A DNA stretch of 64,000 nucleotides from Sarcophilus harrisii (taxonomy: Eukaryota; Chordata; Mammalia; Dasyuromorphia; Dasyuridae), in contig NC_045429.1 of the NCBI RefSeq assembly GCF_902635505.1, forward strand, positions 216,818,997 to 216,882,996. Direction: 5' to 3'. The notes under the pieces were generated by a model. It saw only the letters and a list, made by a program, of their open reading frames with translations, was not told the origin of the DNA and did not search any database. Positions 36,151 to 47,126 of this stretch are shown here, in pieces. The position numbers and the translations under genes were made by a program. Numbering within the stretch: the first letter of the stretch is position 1; each line of letters opens with the position of its first letter.

Positions 36151-36930
36151 ACCTAAAACCTTTAGATTTAACAATCAAAAATTAATGTCAATTGAAACAT
36201 GTTATCCCCCTCTTGGTGGACAGCTGATGAATGAACTCAGAATACACATTGAAGCATATTATTTTTCTTTCTTTTAACAAGGTAAATGCATGTGGATATA
36301 TATATATATTTGTAAAAAGTTTTGTTTTTCTTGCCTTCTCAACGGGTGGGAAAAGGGGAATATATTGCCAGAGGAAGAAAATTCAGAACTAAAAACAAAA
36401 TTTAATTTTAAATTTTTAATGTCAAGGATCACAGTTTGGGGGGGGGGGGGTTGGTTGTTGTTGTTGTTGTTGTTTTGCTGTTTTGTTTTTGGGTTTGTTT
36501 GGGGTTTTTTTTTTTTTGCCTTTTAATGAATCACACAGAACCAAAAGGAAATCTTAACAAATAAGGTGATTGGACTGACTCTTAAGGTCCCTTCCTGTTC
36601 TAGTTGTATGAGCTAATTATTTAAAGCAAAAAGATTCTACTCCATGGCCTCTAGTGTCTCCTTTTCTAGTTTTTGGGGTAGCTGTAACACCTCATTGTAG
36701 TAGAAAGAATGTATAAAGGTTGAATTGTGTGGAGAGGGAGCAGATCTCTGGTAGTTAAATGAATTTGGCTGTTATTTCTCGGGCAAAATGTGCAAGCAGA
36801 TCTCTGCTCTACAGGATATCTAAGAAAGGCAAAGAAAATATGTGGGAAAAAAATTTTTTTTGTGAAAGAACACTGTTATTACAGGTTTCTCTTTATTATT
36901 CCTAGTGTCCTGATAGTAATGGTGGTGATC
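35441..36930. other. Intergenic stretch, mostly unassigned
   Basis: 35460-35870 looks single-copy. TA-rich DNA lies at 35868-35895. A26 at 36121-36146 and a G12 run with TTG/GTTT repeats at about 36438-36520 are the only clear repeats. No gene seen. Confidence 0.6.
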
Positions 36931-37215
36931 ATAGCAGCAGCAGCAGCAGCAGTAGTAGCAGTAATAGTAATAACAGTAACATTTTATTTAATGTTTATTA
37001 TATGATGACAGGCACTTCACTAAGTGCTTTAAAATTATTCTCATTTGATCCTCACAATTATACTGAGGGGTAGTAAGTGCTCTTATTATACCCATTTTAC
37101 AGTTAACACAAACATAAATCAAGTGACTTGACCAAGCTCATACAGCTAGTAAACATTAGAGGATAGATTTGATTTTCCTGATTCTTTTCCCCTTTCACCT
37201 AGCTGCCTCACTAAA
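36930..37215 (-). repeat. MIR/THER-type SINE, antisense, with AGC/AGT trinucleotides
   Basis: Trinucleotide repeats (AGC, AGT, AAT units, about 36931-36980) run into 'aatgtttattatatgatgac', 'gtgacttgaccaagctcata' and 'cctttcacctagctgcctc'. The trinucleotide part sits at the SINE's 3' end. Confidence 0.75.
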
Positions 37216-37594
37216 TAATAATGGTCAAGAGGGTTGAGGGGAGAGCAGAATACAAAAAGAGTATAAAGAGCAATGAAGATTTTAAAAGGTGAAGAGGATT
37301 GATCACTTTCATTCTTTTCTCTAGCTTTTTGGGCCCTGACTATTCCTTTTCAAGTCTTAACCAAAACTATTCAGGAGTTCCACTTCAGTGTCTGAGAAGA
37401 TAGCACTGTTAATACAATCTTTAGTCAAAAGTTTCATGACTTGGCCTTGAGTTGACAGAATACCTCCCCCATTTTGACTTACGACTTTCAGAGTAAAGAT
37501 ATGGACAGGCTAAGTTCTTCTGGAAATCAGGAATGACTTAAATGAAGTTGCCAGAGAGTTTAAATCAAGGAGTCATTCAAAAGAGATTTGGAAT

Positions 37595-37760
37595 AAAGAC
37601 GTATGCTTCTGAATTCCTGACCTGCCACAATATGCCTGCAAGATGTTGAGCAAGTCAATTAGCTTTTCTGGACTTCAATTATCTCATCTTTTAAAAATGA
37701 GAGAATAGGACTAGTTGGCCACTAAAGTTGCTCCCAGCTATAAATCTGTGATCCCATGAT
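37595..37760 (+). repeat. MIR-type SINE
   Basis: It reads 'ttgagcaagtcaattagctt', 'gacttcaattatctcatctt' and 'cccagctataaatctgtga'. Confidence 0.6.
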
Positions 37761-37794
37761 CCCTGATGTTAGCACGGAAAAGACAGACTAGTAC

Positions 37795-38010
37795 AGTGAA
37801 AAGAGGACTTGGTATTAGCAGAGAATTTAATCCAAATTCTGCTTCTGACACTTACCAGCTGTTCTTTGAGCAAATAGCTTCACCACTGTGCTTCAATTTC
37901 CTCAAGTGAACAATGGTAATATTACCATTTGCCATTTTTATTTCACTATACTATTATATGGATTACATAAAATAACATGTAAAATACTTTGCAAATCTTA
38001 AAGATATATG
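37795..38010 (+). repeat. MIR-type SINE
   Basis: It reads 'agtgaaaagaggacttggta', 'tccaaattctgcttctgaca' and 'cttcaatttcctcaagtgaa', then an AT-rich tail 'aaaatactttgcaaatctta'. Confidence 0.65.
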
Positions 38011-38289
38011 CCATTTAAAATAAATGAGTCAAATTGAAAGTTGATTCTTTTTAAGGAATTTTGATCTAATATTTATTCCATAGAATAGCCCCCAAAGTAA
38101 TAAGTATTGGCAGAAAAAATGGGCATTCATCCCTGTCTTTCCTAGGCATTGTGTCATTTTAATGAGAATGCCTATGTAACTATATCAATCACTTTGGGGG
38201 GAGGGGAAGGTCTGAACCTGTGATTTTATTGGCAGAATTCTCAGTGTGCAAACTCATTCCATTGTTAAGAACCATCCACCGGTACTAAT

Positions 38290-38435
38290 TTTAGAGGGTA
38301 ATTTTGGAGGATGAATAAATTAAACGATTTGCTTAAAGGAATATAGTCCCACGATGTTAGAGAAAGAATTTGAATTCAAGTCTTCTTGACTCCAAGAATG
38401 TACCTCAAGCTACTACCCCACACTGCTTCTCATTA
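38290..38435 (-). repeat. MIR-type SINE fragment, antisense
   Basis: It includes 'aattaaacgatttgcttaaa' and 'agaatttgaattcaagtctt' followed by 'cttgactccaagaatgt'. Confidence 0.45.
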
Positions 38436-39985
38436 ACACTTAACAATGATTTTGCCTCCTAATTTTTGTAGCAAAGAAAATAGTCAAACTTAAGTATTTC
38501 TAAGACAAAGAAGGCTTCTTAGAAATTTGGGATTGTTGTAGATAGAAGTGAGTTTCCAGTGAAGATTATTTGTTCCTCTTCTGAAGTGATTTAAAATGCC
38601 AATCGATAGTCACCTGGCTGTAATGATATAGATCCACACTTGTGTCAGAGATTGGGATATGGACTAAATGACTTCTGGAGAGCCTACCTGCCTTTTAATT
38701 AGATGGGCTTACTCTAAGGTGACATGACATCTACTGTTGCGATCTTAAGGGATGTCAAGAAAATCTGGGAGTAGAATGTTTCAGTCAATAGATAAGCCTG
38801 TCTCTTTGACACTCAGTTAAAAATGTCTTTATGAAGATTTCAATAATACAACTTGCTCATACGGAGGTCCTTAAGGCATTTCTCAGAATTTATGCTCATG
38901 TTTGCCCAAATTTTGCATAGTGTCCAAATGTCATTATTTGATGCCATCAATTCTACAGCATATTTCTCGAGGGTACTACTGGTTCATTCCAAATAATGGA
39001 AAATGCCAAGCTAATGTTCTAAGTACATGTAAAGCATTTGTGGGCTATTATTAATGGCAGATTGACATTTATCCTACAAAGCTTTCAGGCATTTTTAGAA
39101 AACATGATTAAAGCCCTAGTGATTAATTAACATCGAGTTCTGTTGACTGCTTTGCAATCTATTCTTGAAATCCAATTTACATCTTGTGCAATCTTCACCC
39201 ACCAAAGCCCACAGGTCAGATTTCCAACTAGTATAGTCATCTCAAGCTAAATTTTCTGGACTATGTGGTTAATGATCTTAGATGTCTGTTGAGCAAAGAA
39301 CATGGGCTTTAAATTCCCAAATAGTGGTTTAGGCTTCAGTGAATTACAGAGATGAAAACTTCTTGCTTGCCATTTTCCATAAACATTACCACCAAGCACT
39401 GACTAAATAGAATTCACTAACAAAAACTCTCTTATTTTTGGTAGGGGTTTTGAGTTGGGTTTTTCTTTTTGTTCTATTTAGATCTAATTCATTTGTTAGC
39501 TCTCATTTCCAGTAATAATAGCTCACATCTACATAGCATTTTATTGTTTACAGATTTTTCTCATAAAAATATTTTCTTTTTTTTCCCCTTAAGGCTAGGT
39601 CTCCCTATCTCACTTAGACTAGAAACACATCAGCTACTCATTGGTCTTTCTTGGTGCCAATTAGTACAGAAACTTTAAGTTTTCCCCTTCTCCCCAAAAG
39701 AACTCACTATAGCCCAATTGCTGTTCAGACTCCCAAGATCAAGAGATCCAGAAGCCTCAGTCTCTCCAGTAGCAGGGATTATAAAAAGGTGTCATCACTT
39801 CTGGCAAAGACCCTTTGAGGTAAGTAATAAAATATTATTGCCTTTATTTTGATAAAAATAAATAAACTTGAAGCCTAGAGAAAGAAAGTGGTTTGACCAA
39901 AGTGAAATAACTAAAAAATTTCAAACTCTGGACTGGAAAATAGATCTTTTATCTACTTACTTTTTCACATGTTTTTTCCAGTATT
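38436..39985. other. Intergenic stretch, repeat-poor
   Basis: No dispersed repeat is recognisable from about 38720 to 39460. 38850-39220 is rich in TAAT/ATTA homeodomain-type cores and looks like a possible conserved noncoding element. No exon is supported. Confidence 0.4.
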
Positions 39986-39989
39986 CATT

Positions 39990-40530
39990 ATTAGTATAAT
40001 TGGCCAAACCTTATCAGTGAATATAGGGAATTTGAAATATTTGGGAAGGATTAGCACCTGTGGTACAAGGGCTTGCTGAGCCCTTTTTAGGGTACCCATC
40101 CACTTTTGGTGTCTATCTGTCAACCAACCCACACCCATGGCTCCAAGAAGCTGTACCATGCAAAGCCATCTTGACAGATGGGCTAAACCAGTTTGAGGGG
40201 AATTCAAACCCATCAGTGAGTTAGGAGAATGTCCACCCCAAGGATGTAAAGACTCTCCCTGGTGGAGTGAGAAGATGAGAACAATTTCGTCCAATGACCA
40301 AGAAAGTAGCTTAAGCAGGTGTTGTGGAGAGATTAAAGGTTGGTCAGACATCCAAGATGTGAAGGCCATTTCCAGTCATACTGACTTTTGTCCCACCACT
40401 GGACTTTGATAACTCTGGGAGAGTGAAGCTGATGACTTCATGCAACTCTGCCTCACTTAAATCCAATTCATGAGCAAGTCAAATCACCTAGAAGTCTTCT
40501 TCGAAAATGAAGGTCAAACATCAATGAATA
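39990..40530 (-). repeat. Unassigned dispersed repeat family, copy 1 (antisense)
   Basis: This is the reverse complement of the copy at 44470-44990. The pairs 'cactggactttgataactct' / 'agagtcatcaaagtccagtg' and 'ctctgcctcacttaaatcca' / 'ggatttaagtgaggcagag' are the clearest. The frame open at 39965-40369 is part of this repeat. The family may be a nonautonomous element or an LTR; I cannot tell. Confidence 0.65.
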
Positions 40531-40834
40531 AGAATTCTTCAGGATTTACCTAGGCCCCAGGATAAGGCATGTCTGTCTGTTTTCAGTGCCCTAGTATATC
40601 AAAGGGAACCTTACAAAAGAAAGTTCAACCAGTTTAGTAGAAATTGTCTTCCAGTTCTATCTAACCAGTTTGACTAAAAATTTATGGATTTAAAAAATAA
40701 GGTTTTTATGCTGTCCAATATCAATTTATTATTTTTTCAATCTTCACCTTAGTTTGATGTTATATGAACAAAACATGAGAGTTTCTGTACTTCTGAAAGG
40801 AATTTTCATAAATTTGAAAAAAGACTATTATAAA

Positions 40835-41045
40835 AATCATAAGATCCTAGATGTAGAAGTAGAAGAGTTCTCAGTGGTTATTGAATCCAATCCCTTTGTT
40901 TTAGAGAGAAGATAATTGAGATAAAGTAATTAATCCTGAGAGATTAAATAATTTATCCATGATCACCTAGCCTATTTAATAAGTATATAAAGAGATATTT
41001 GAATCTGTCTTTCTGACGTGACCCATGTTGCCTCACTGTTAAGAT
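40835..41045 (-). repeat. MIR-type SINE, antisense
   Basis: It includes 'tagtagaagag'-like sequence, 'agattaaataatttatccat' and 'gatcacctagcctatttaat', with 'tgaatctgtctttctgacg'. Confidence 0.5.
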
Positions 41046-41070
41046 CTACCTAAAGATCTATTAGTATATA

Positions 41071-41252
41071 TTGTGTATCTAATTTATATTTTAATGTATT
41101 TAACATCTACTGGTCATCCTGCCATCTGGGGGAGGGGGTGGGGGGTAAGAGGTGAAAAATTGGAACAAGAGGTTTGGCAATTGTTAATGCTGTAAAGTTA
41201 CCCATGCATATATCCTGTAAATAAAAGACTATTAAATTAAAAAAAAAAAAAA
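41071..41252 (+). mobile_element. Short L1 3'-end insertion with long target-site duplication
   Basis: Only the last 180 bp or so of a marsupial L1 was inserted: 'atgtatttaacatctactgg', 'cctgccatctgggggagggg', 'aagttacccatgcatatatc', 'ctgtaaataaaag', then a poly(A) tail. Flanks are a perfect 17-bp direct repeat, AGATCTATTAGTATATA, at 41054-41070 and 41253-41269. The perfect duplication suggests a fairly young insertion. Confidence 0.9.
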
Positions 41253-41994
41253 AGATCTATTAGTATATAGGAAGTTTGTCCCAAAACTCATGTTTGAACA
41301 TAGAAATTTAGAAAACTTTTGTCAATCTACAAGTTACAAAAATGGAAAGTAACATTCTACCAGTTAAGATAATTTGTTTTTAAAGAATACATTTTGTGGG
41401 AATGGGAAGACATTGGAGTGTTTGTTGAGAAGAAGATGTTATATCAAAACAACATGTATCAATTTTAAAAAGTCACTTTTATCAATCAACAAAAAATTAT
41501 TAAGCATTTCCTATGTGCTGGGTTTTGTAAAAATCATTAATTGTGTACTTTGTTGAATTATCCTTTGAGATGACAAGTTTGATTTAAAGGAGTTTTACTC
41601 ACCTCCTAACTTTGTACCTTCCCAGAACAGCACATTAATTCATCATCTAGCATCCATTGCAAATATTAGTAAATGTTTGTTATTAAAGATGATGATGATC
41701 AACTCTACTTTTTTTGGTTTGGTTTTATTAAGTCACTATGAATACCATTAAAGGTAGGCCCAAATATCAATGTTAGTAACTATTAACACTAGGGAAAAAT
41801 TGTATTTTTTTAAGTTGAAGTTTCATAATACCAAAGATTTAATACAAATTACCTGAAACTGGGTATAGAATTTTAAAACACTCTACCTTTATAGAATTTT
41901 AGTGGAAAAAAAGTAAAAAAATGGAGGGAAAAAAATCAGTTCCTTGGTTGCCTCCTCTTGTGTATATTACAGAGAAAACGTTTTGCAGAATAGC

Positions 41995-42460
41995 TGGAAA
42001 ATTTCACATATAATTATGATGAAATATTATTGTGCTATAATAAACAATGAGCAGAACACTTTTTTAAAAACCATGGAAAGACTTACACAACCTGATGCAA
42101 AATAAAATGAGCAGAATCAGGAGAATGTTGTATATGGTAACAGCAATTTTGTACAATGAGCAATTGTGAATGACTTATCTCTTTTCAACAATACAATGAT
42201 CCAAGACGACTCTGAAGGACTTATAATGAAAAATGCTAGAGAAAGAACTGATAGAGTCTATATACAGACTGGAACATACTTTTTCACTTTATTATTCTTG
42301 AGGGTTTTTTTCCGGTATTTTCTTTTGCAACATGGAAATGTTTTGCATGATTGCATATATACAATCTATATCAAATTGTTTGCTTTCTCAAGGATGGGAA
42401 ACGGAGGGAAAGAAAATGGAACTCAAAAAAATTTTAAATGAGTGCCTAAAAATATTGTTT
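41995..42460 (+). mobile_element. L1 3' end (older marsupial subfamily)
   Basis: It reads 'atgaaatattattgtgctat', 'tggaaagacttacacaacct', 'aatgagcagaatcaggagaa' and 'caatacaatgatccaagac', the end of ORF2 plus 3' UTR. It is 5'-truncated and diverged. Short open frames here are its shadows. Confidence 0.75.
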
Positions 42461-43148
42461 ACTTGTAATAGAGAAAAATTTAAATTTAAAAAACAAATAA
42501 GAGTTTTTAAAAGAAAACAAAAGATGGAAACAAAAAAGAGGTCCTCTGTTTCAGTGCTCCTACAGTTTCTAAACACGTTGATGGTCCTATAATTTTCCCT
42601 GAGCTTTCCTTGCATCACATCTAGTCTCTTTTAGCATAGACTTAACTTTAAAAAAAATCAGTTTCCTCTTTAAAATCACTCATGGACTTCTTCAGTTGAG
42701 TAACAAACAAAAGAATAGAATCAGTGTCTCTGGCTTCTGTTAAAATATTTCTTAAAAGCTAATTTGAGACAAATCAATGCCAGTTTGGAAAGAAATAGGG
42801 AAAGAAAAGGGGAATTCAGGGAGGGAATCTAGAGAGAAGTAGTTCTAAAAAGCACCAAATAAACTGTTAAAGCAAACTATTTGAAGCAGTGTAATATGTA
42901 TATGTACAAATGTCTAATATTTAAAAGTTCTTTTTTATTGTTTTTTTTTGTTCAAACATACTTTTTGAGAAGTGATTTTGATATATTTTTACCATGCTGA
43001 ACTATGAATGACAAATAAACCAAAAGGTTGCTTTAGTAGCTTTCTCCTCTGTGTAGCGGTATGATTTAAATGCTTCCCATACTGCCTTACTCCATTTATA
43101 GATGGATCATCACTTTGTATTTCTGGATACAAAGTTTAATGATACCAG

Positions 43149-44193
43149 AGGTGGTGATAAGAATTCAAGCCATTCTCCAATTGATAAATGGTCAAAGAAT
43201 ATGAATAGACAATTTTTAGATAAAGAAATTAAAACCATTTCTAGTCATATGAAAAGGTGCTCTAAATCACTACTGATCAAAGGAATGCAAATTAAGACAA
43301 CTCTGAGATACCCCTACATACTTCCACATTGGCTAAGATGATTGGAAAAGATAATGAGGAATGTTGGAGGGGATATGGGAAAACTAGAACACTAATACAC
43401 TGTTGGTGGAAGTGTGAATGAATCCAACTATTCTGGAGAGCAATTCAGAACTATGCTCAAAAGGTTATCAAACTGTGCACACTCAGCAGTGTTTCTACTG
43501 GGCCTATATCCCAAAGAGATCTTAAAGAAGGGAAAGGACCCACATATACAAAGATGTTTGTGGCAGCCCTTTTTGTAGTGGCCAGAAACTGGAAACTGAG
43601 TAGATGCCCCTCAATTGGAAAATAGCTGGATAAATTGTGGTATATGAATATGTAGAATATTACTGTTCTAAAAGAAATGACCAGCAGGACGATTTCAGAG
43701 AGGCCTGAAGAGACTTATATGAACTGATGCTAAGTGAAATGAGCAGAACCAAGAGATCATTACACACAGCAACAATAAGATTATACGATGATCAATTCTG
43801 ATGGACATGGTTCTTTCCAACAATGAGATGATTGAGGCCAATTTTAATGATCTTATGATGAAGAAAGCCATCTACACCCAGAGAGAGGACTGTGAGAACT
43901 GAGTGTGGATCACAACATAGCATTTTCACTTTTTTTGTAGTTGTTTGCTTTCATTTTGTTTTCTTTCTCATTTTTCTTTTCCTTTTTGATCTGATTTTTC
44001 TTGTGCAGCAAGATAATTGCATAAATATGCATACATATATTGGATTTAATATATACTGGATTACTTTCCATGTGGGGAGGGAGTGGGGGAAGGAGGGGAA
44101 AATTTGGAACACGAGGTTTTGCAAGGGTCAGTGTTGAAAAATTATCCATGCGTGTATTTTGAAAATAAAAAGCTTTAATTTAAAAAAAAAAAT
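43149..44193 (+). mobile_element. 5'-truncated marsupial L1 (ORF2 end, 3' UTR, poly(A))
   Basis: About 1 kb of L1: 'ccaattgataaatggtcaaa', 'gaaaaggtgctctaaatcac', 'cactgttggtggaagtgtga', 'ggcagccctttttgtagtgg', 'gagatgattgaggccaattt', the G-rich 'catgtggggagggagtgggg' and an A-rich tail. A 9-bp duplication, TGATACCAG, lies at 43140-43148 and 44194-44202. It encodes the C-terminal end of ORF2 only and is not coding-competent. Confidence 0.9.
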
Positions 44194-44469
44194 TGATACC
44201 AGTGTTGGAACCAAATTGCCATATGCCTCCTGGATTTTAAAAGAAAATGAAATAGAAACTCTATTTTAAAAAATCAAGTAAAAAACCAAAATACTATGTA
44301 AAATTGAAAAGCTTTGCTACAAGAGCAAAAGGAGATGAAGATAAGATATATATATATATATATATGCTTTCCCAAGATCACAAAATAAAAGCCTAATTGT
44401 AAGAAGTATCCAGATCCTCAAGCATGTTAAGTTTTCAGCCCTGTCTTACTGCTTTCCATGAGTACTTCT

Positions 44470-44990
44470 TGTTGTATGTCCTTTGTTTTCAAAGAGGACC
44501 AATGACATCATAGGGTGATGAGTTGCCTGTGAATTGGATTTAAGTGAGGCAGAGTTGTACAAAATCATCAGCCTCACTCTCCTTCCTAGAGTCATCAAAG
44601 TCCAGTGGCAGGATGAAAGTCAAGATGACTGCAAATGACCTGGGATGCAGTGGATGACATCTTTGATATCTGACCAATTTTAAGCATTCCACAGCACCTG
44701 TTTCAACCTTCATGGCCATGGGAACAAACTGTTCTCATCTATTCATTCCATCTAAGGGGAGTCTTCACTTGCTTGGGTAGTCATTCCACTAACTCACTGA
44801 AGGTTTGAGACTAGTCAGTTCCCTTCAAACGGATTTAGTCCATCTGCCAAGATGGTTTTACCAATGCCCATGTTATAGCTTCTTGGAACCTTATGTGTGA
44901 GTTGCTTGACAAATGGATACAAAAAGTGGACAAACACTTCTGTAAAGGGCTCAGCAATCCCCATACCACAGATGCTAGTCTTTCCTGAAC
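44470..44990 (+). repeat. Unassigned dispersed repeat family, copy 2 (sense)
   Basis: It reads 'tttgttttcaaagaggacca', 'atgacatcatagggtgatga', 'ttccacagcacctgtttcaa' and 'gtctagtctttcctg'-like ends. It pairs in inverted orientation with 39990-40530 over about 500 bp. Confidence 0.65.
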
Positions 44991-47006
44991 ATTTGATGAG
45001 TAATAGTAATCATAAGAAAGGCAGGTCCCCAGAATGAAGGGAAGATGTTTCTTTGTTGCAGAGATGAAAGACTATGGATGTGAAAAATTGCATAGAACAT
45101 AAGACTTGGCATGTGAGTTGGTTATTTTCACTGAATTCCTTTGTATTGTAACAAGGAATGACTCAATGAGTAGGGGAGAAGGGCTGTTTTCAGAATCTAA
45201 AGTAATAAAAAAATAAAAAAAAAAGATAAAGAATGTTTTGAAAAGTTTGGAGGGGAAAATGGAAGGAAAAAAAAAGAAATAAATATATTTTGTGTGCCAC
45301 TCTCTCAGAAAAGAAAAGAAGGACCAACAAAAATTACCTTGCTAAATATTCAAGTATAAACAGAAATAAATGGCCATTCAGTCTATTGTGTTCAGATGGT
45401 ATTACCATCAATGGTCTCTAGGTGGCAGAAATCATCCAGTGATGTAGATAAGACATTAATTTCGAGACATATTTGCTCTTTATGTAATATTCAGAGCAAT
45501 TGGATAGAGCAAATAAGAAATGAGTTATTCTTAGTTGAGGGAAGGTTCTCTGGAAAGATCCCAGATCCACTGAAAGCTCCTCAAAATTTAAAAAAATTAA
45601 AAAGGAACATGAGAAATTACTCTATTTCAGTGACAAGAGGATCCTGAAATCTATTGTATAGCAGAAAGAACTCTGGATTTGGAGTCATAAAACCAGAAAT
45701 AAAAGTTGTCATGGTTGCCTTCCTCCTGGGAAAATAAAGGATACAAGAAGTAGCTGAAGATACTCCAGCCAGGAAAAAACTCAACTTCATAGCTTGCTTA
45801 AGATGCTTATGTAGGACTCCCTTTTCAGCTTAGAAAAATTTTCTACCAAGAAAAAAGAAACTGAGTATAAGTTTTGATACCTGACCTTGCTACTTATATA
45901 CTTGGGATAATCACAATCTCCCTGAGCTTCTGTGTTCCTCATCTGTCAAATGGGTATAACAGATATCTATCAAATTGGACTATTGGAATAGTTAAATGAA
46001 ATATATATATATATTCCATATACATATATTTATGAATATGAATATGAATATGAAAATATGCTATGAATAACCATAGCACACTATATAAATGTAAAATATC
46101 ATTATAAATCAGCAAGAGATAATAAACTTAGTATACAGATAAAATCCTTATGATACAAAAGACAGGGAGAAATAATTTTAATAACACATCTATGTAGTAC
46201 TTTATAGTTATAAGTACTTTAAATATAGTAGTTCATTTATTAGTTTAATCTGGGAAATTCAGTTCCTATCAAATGATGTCATAATATAAACTGACAATGA
46301 GAGAAAGGAACAATTCCAGATCCTATTATACTTCCAGATACTTCCTGCCTCATGAAGTGAGTGAATTGGACAAGATGATCACTAAGCCAGGCTTTTCCTA
46401 ATTCTAAATCTATAATCCAGCAATTCATATCTTGGGATCATTTTAACAATTAAATTTCCTTATCTAACTATGGCTTTTTCAGAGGGCAGAACTTGTCTAA
46501 TATTCCTCTTGTTTAATGTCCAGGTCAAAAGCAAGAGATTTTCTTTTCTCTCTTTTGCCTTAAAATAAAGAAAACTAGTTACATTTTATTTTTTAAAATT
46601 CACTAAATCTTTATTGTAAAATACTTGTAGAAGACTGTTTTAAGATGCACAAATATTCAAATGGTGTGAATTCTTGCTCATATACATGAACATACTCCTT
46701 TTTCTAATAATACTAAAGTGACTCAAGGATAAATGATGCCACAAAAAGACATATGTTCTCCCTCCCATCTCTCTCCTAGTCTCTCCATCCCCCCATCATT
46801 ATGCCTTTTCAGATAGAAGGTAGCCCTGAGGAAGACATAAAGAAAGTATTTGCTTAGGGGACCATCAGAGCATCCAGTTTTGGTGAAAGCTACACAAGCA
46901 GGATATACCTTACACAAGCAGGGGCCTTCTGGTCTTTACTTGCCATTGACATTCTGCGCCCAGTGTCTGAAGGTAGAGATGGAAAACTGGAGGCACTGTC
47001 ATCTCC
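44991..47006. other. Intergenic stretch downstream of GJA10
   Basis: It contains the two halves of one MIR-type SINE (about 45650-45700 and 45870-46005) separated by about 165 bp of unassigned sequence, TA/GAATAT-rich DNA near 46000-46060, and unassigned DNA. The GJA10 3' UTR probably ends somewhere here, but no single poly(A) signal on the - strand can be chosen. Confidence 0.5.
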
Positions 47007-47126
47007 CTAATGCTGAACATCAGAGACATGGCTATGCCTGGAATCAGAGCTTTCTGAAGCTCTGGATAGGAAACTGGCTTTGCAGCTACCTAGATAAGAC
47101 CCTCTCTCCGCTGAGTCAAAACACTC
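47007..47126 (-). pseudogene. GJA10: GJA10 tail-like sequence in a shifted frame
   Basis: After the GJA10 stop, the frame beginning GAG at 47126 stays open for 39 codons and ends at TAG (47007-47009). It reads ECFDSAERGS, then GSCKASFLSRASESSDSR. Human GJA10, as I recall it, has GSRKASFLSR followed by a Ser-rich tail at the same place. So the former tail remains but is out of frame with the main reading frame. A loss of one AG from an (AG)3 run near 47124-47127 would explain it. A sequencing error or a spliced tail (the mouse gene has an intron near the C-terminus) is also possible. Confidence 0.55.

Noticed and set aside
39965-40369. 134-residue open frame on the - strand
   Set aside because: It lies inside a dispersed repeat with a second copy at 44470-44990 and has no known domain.
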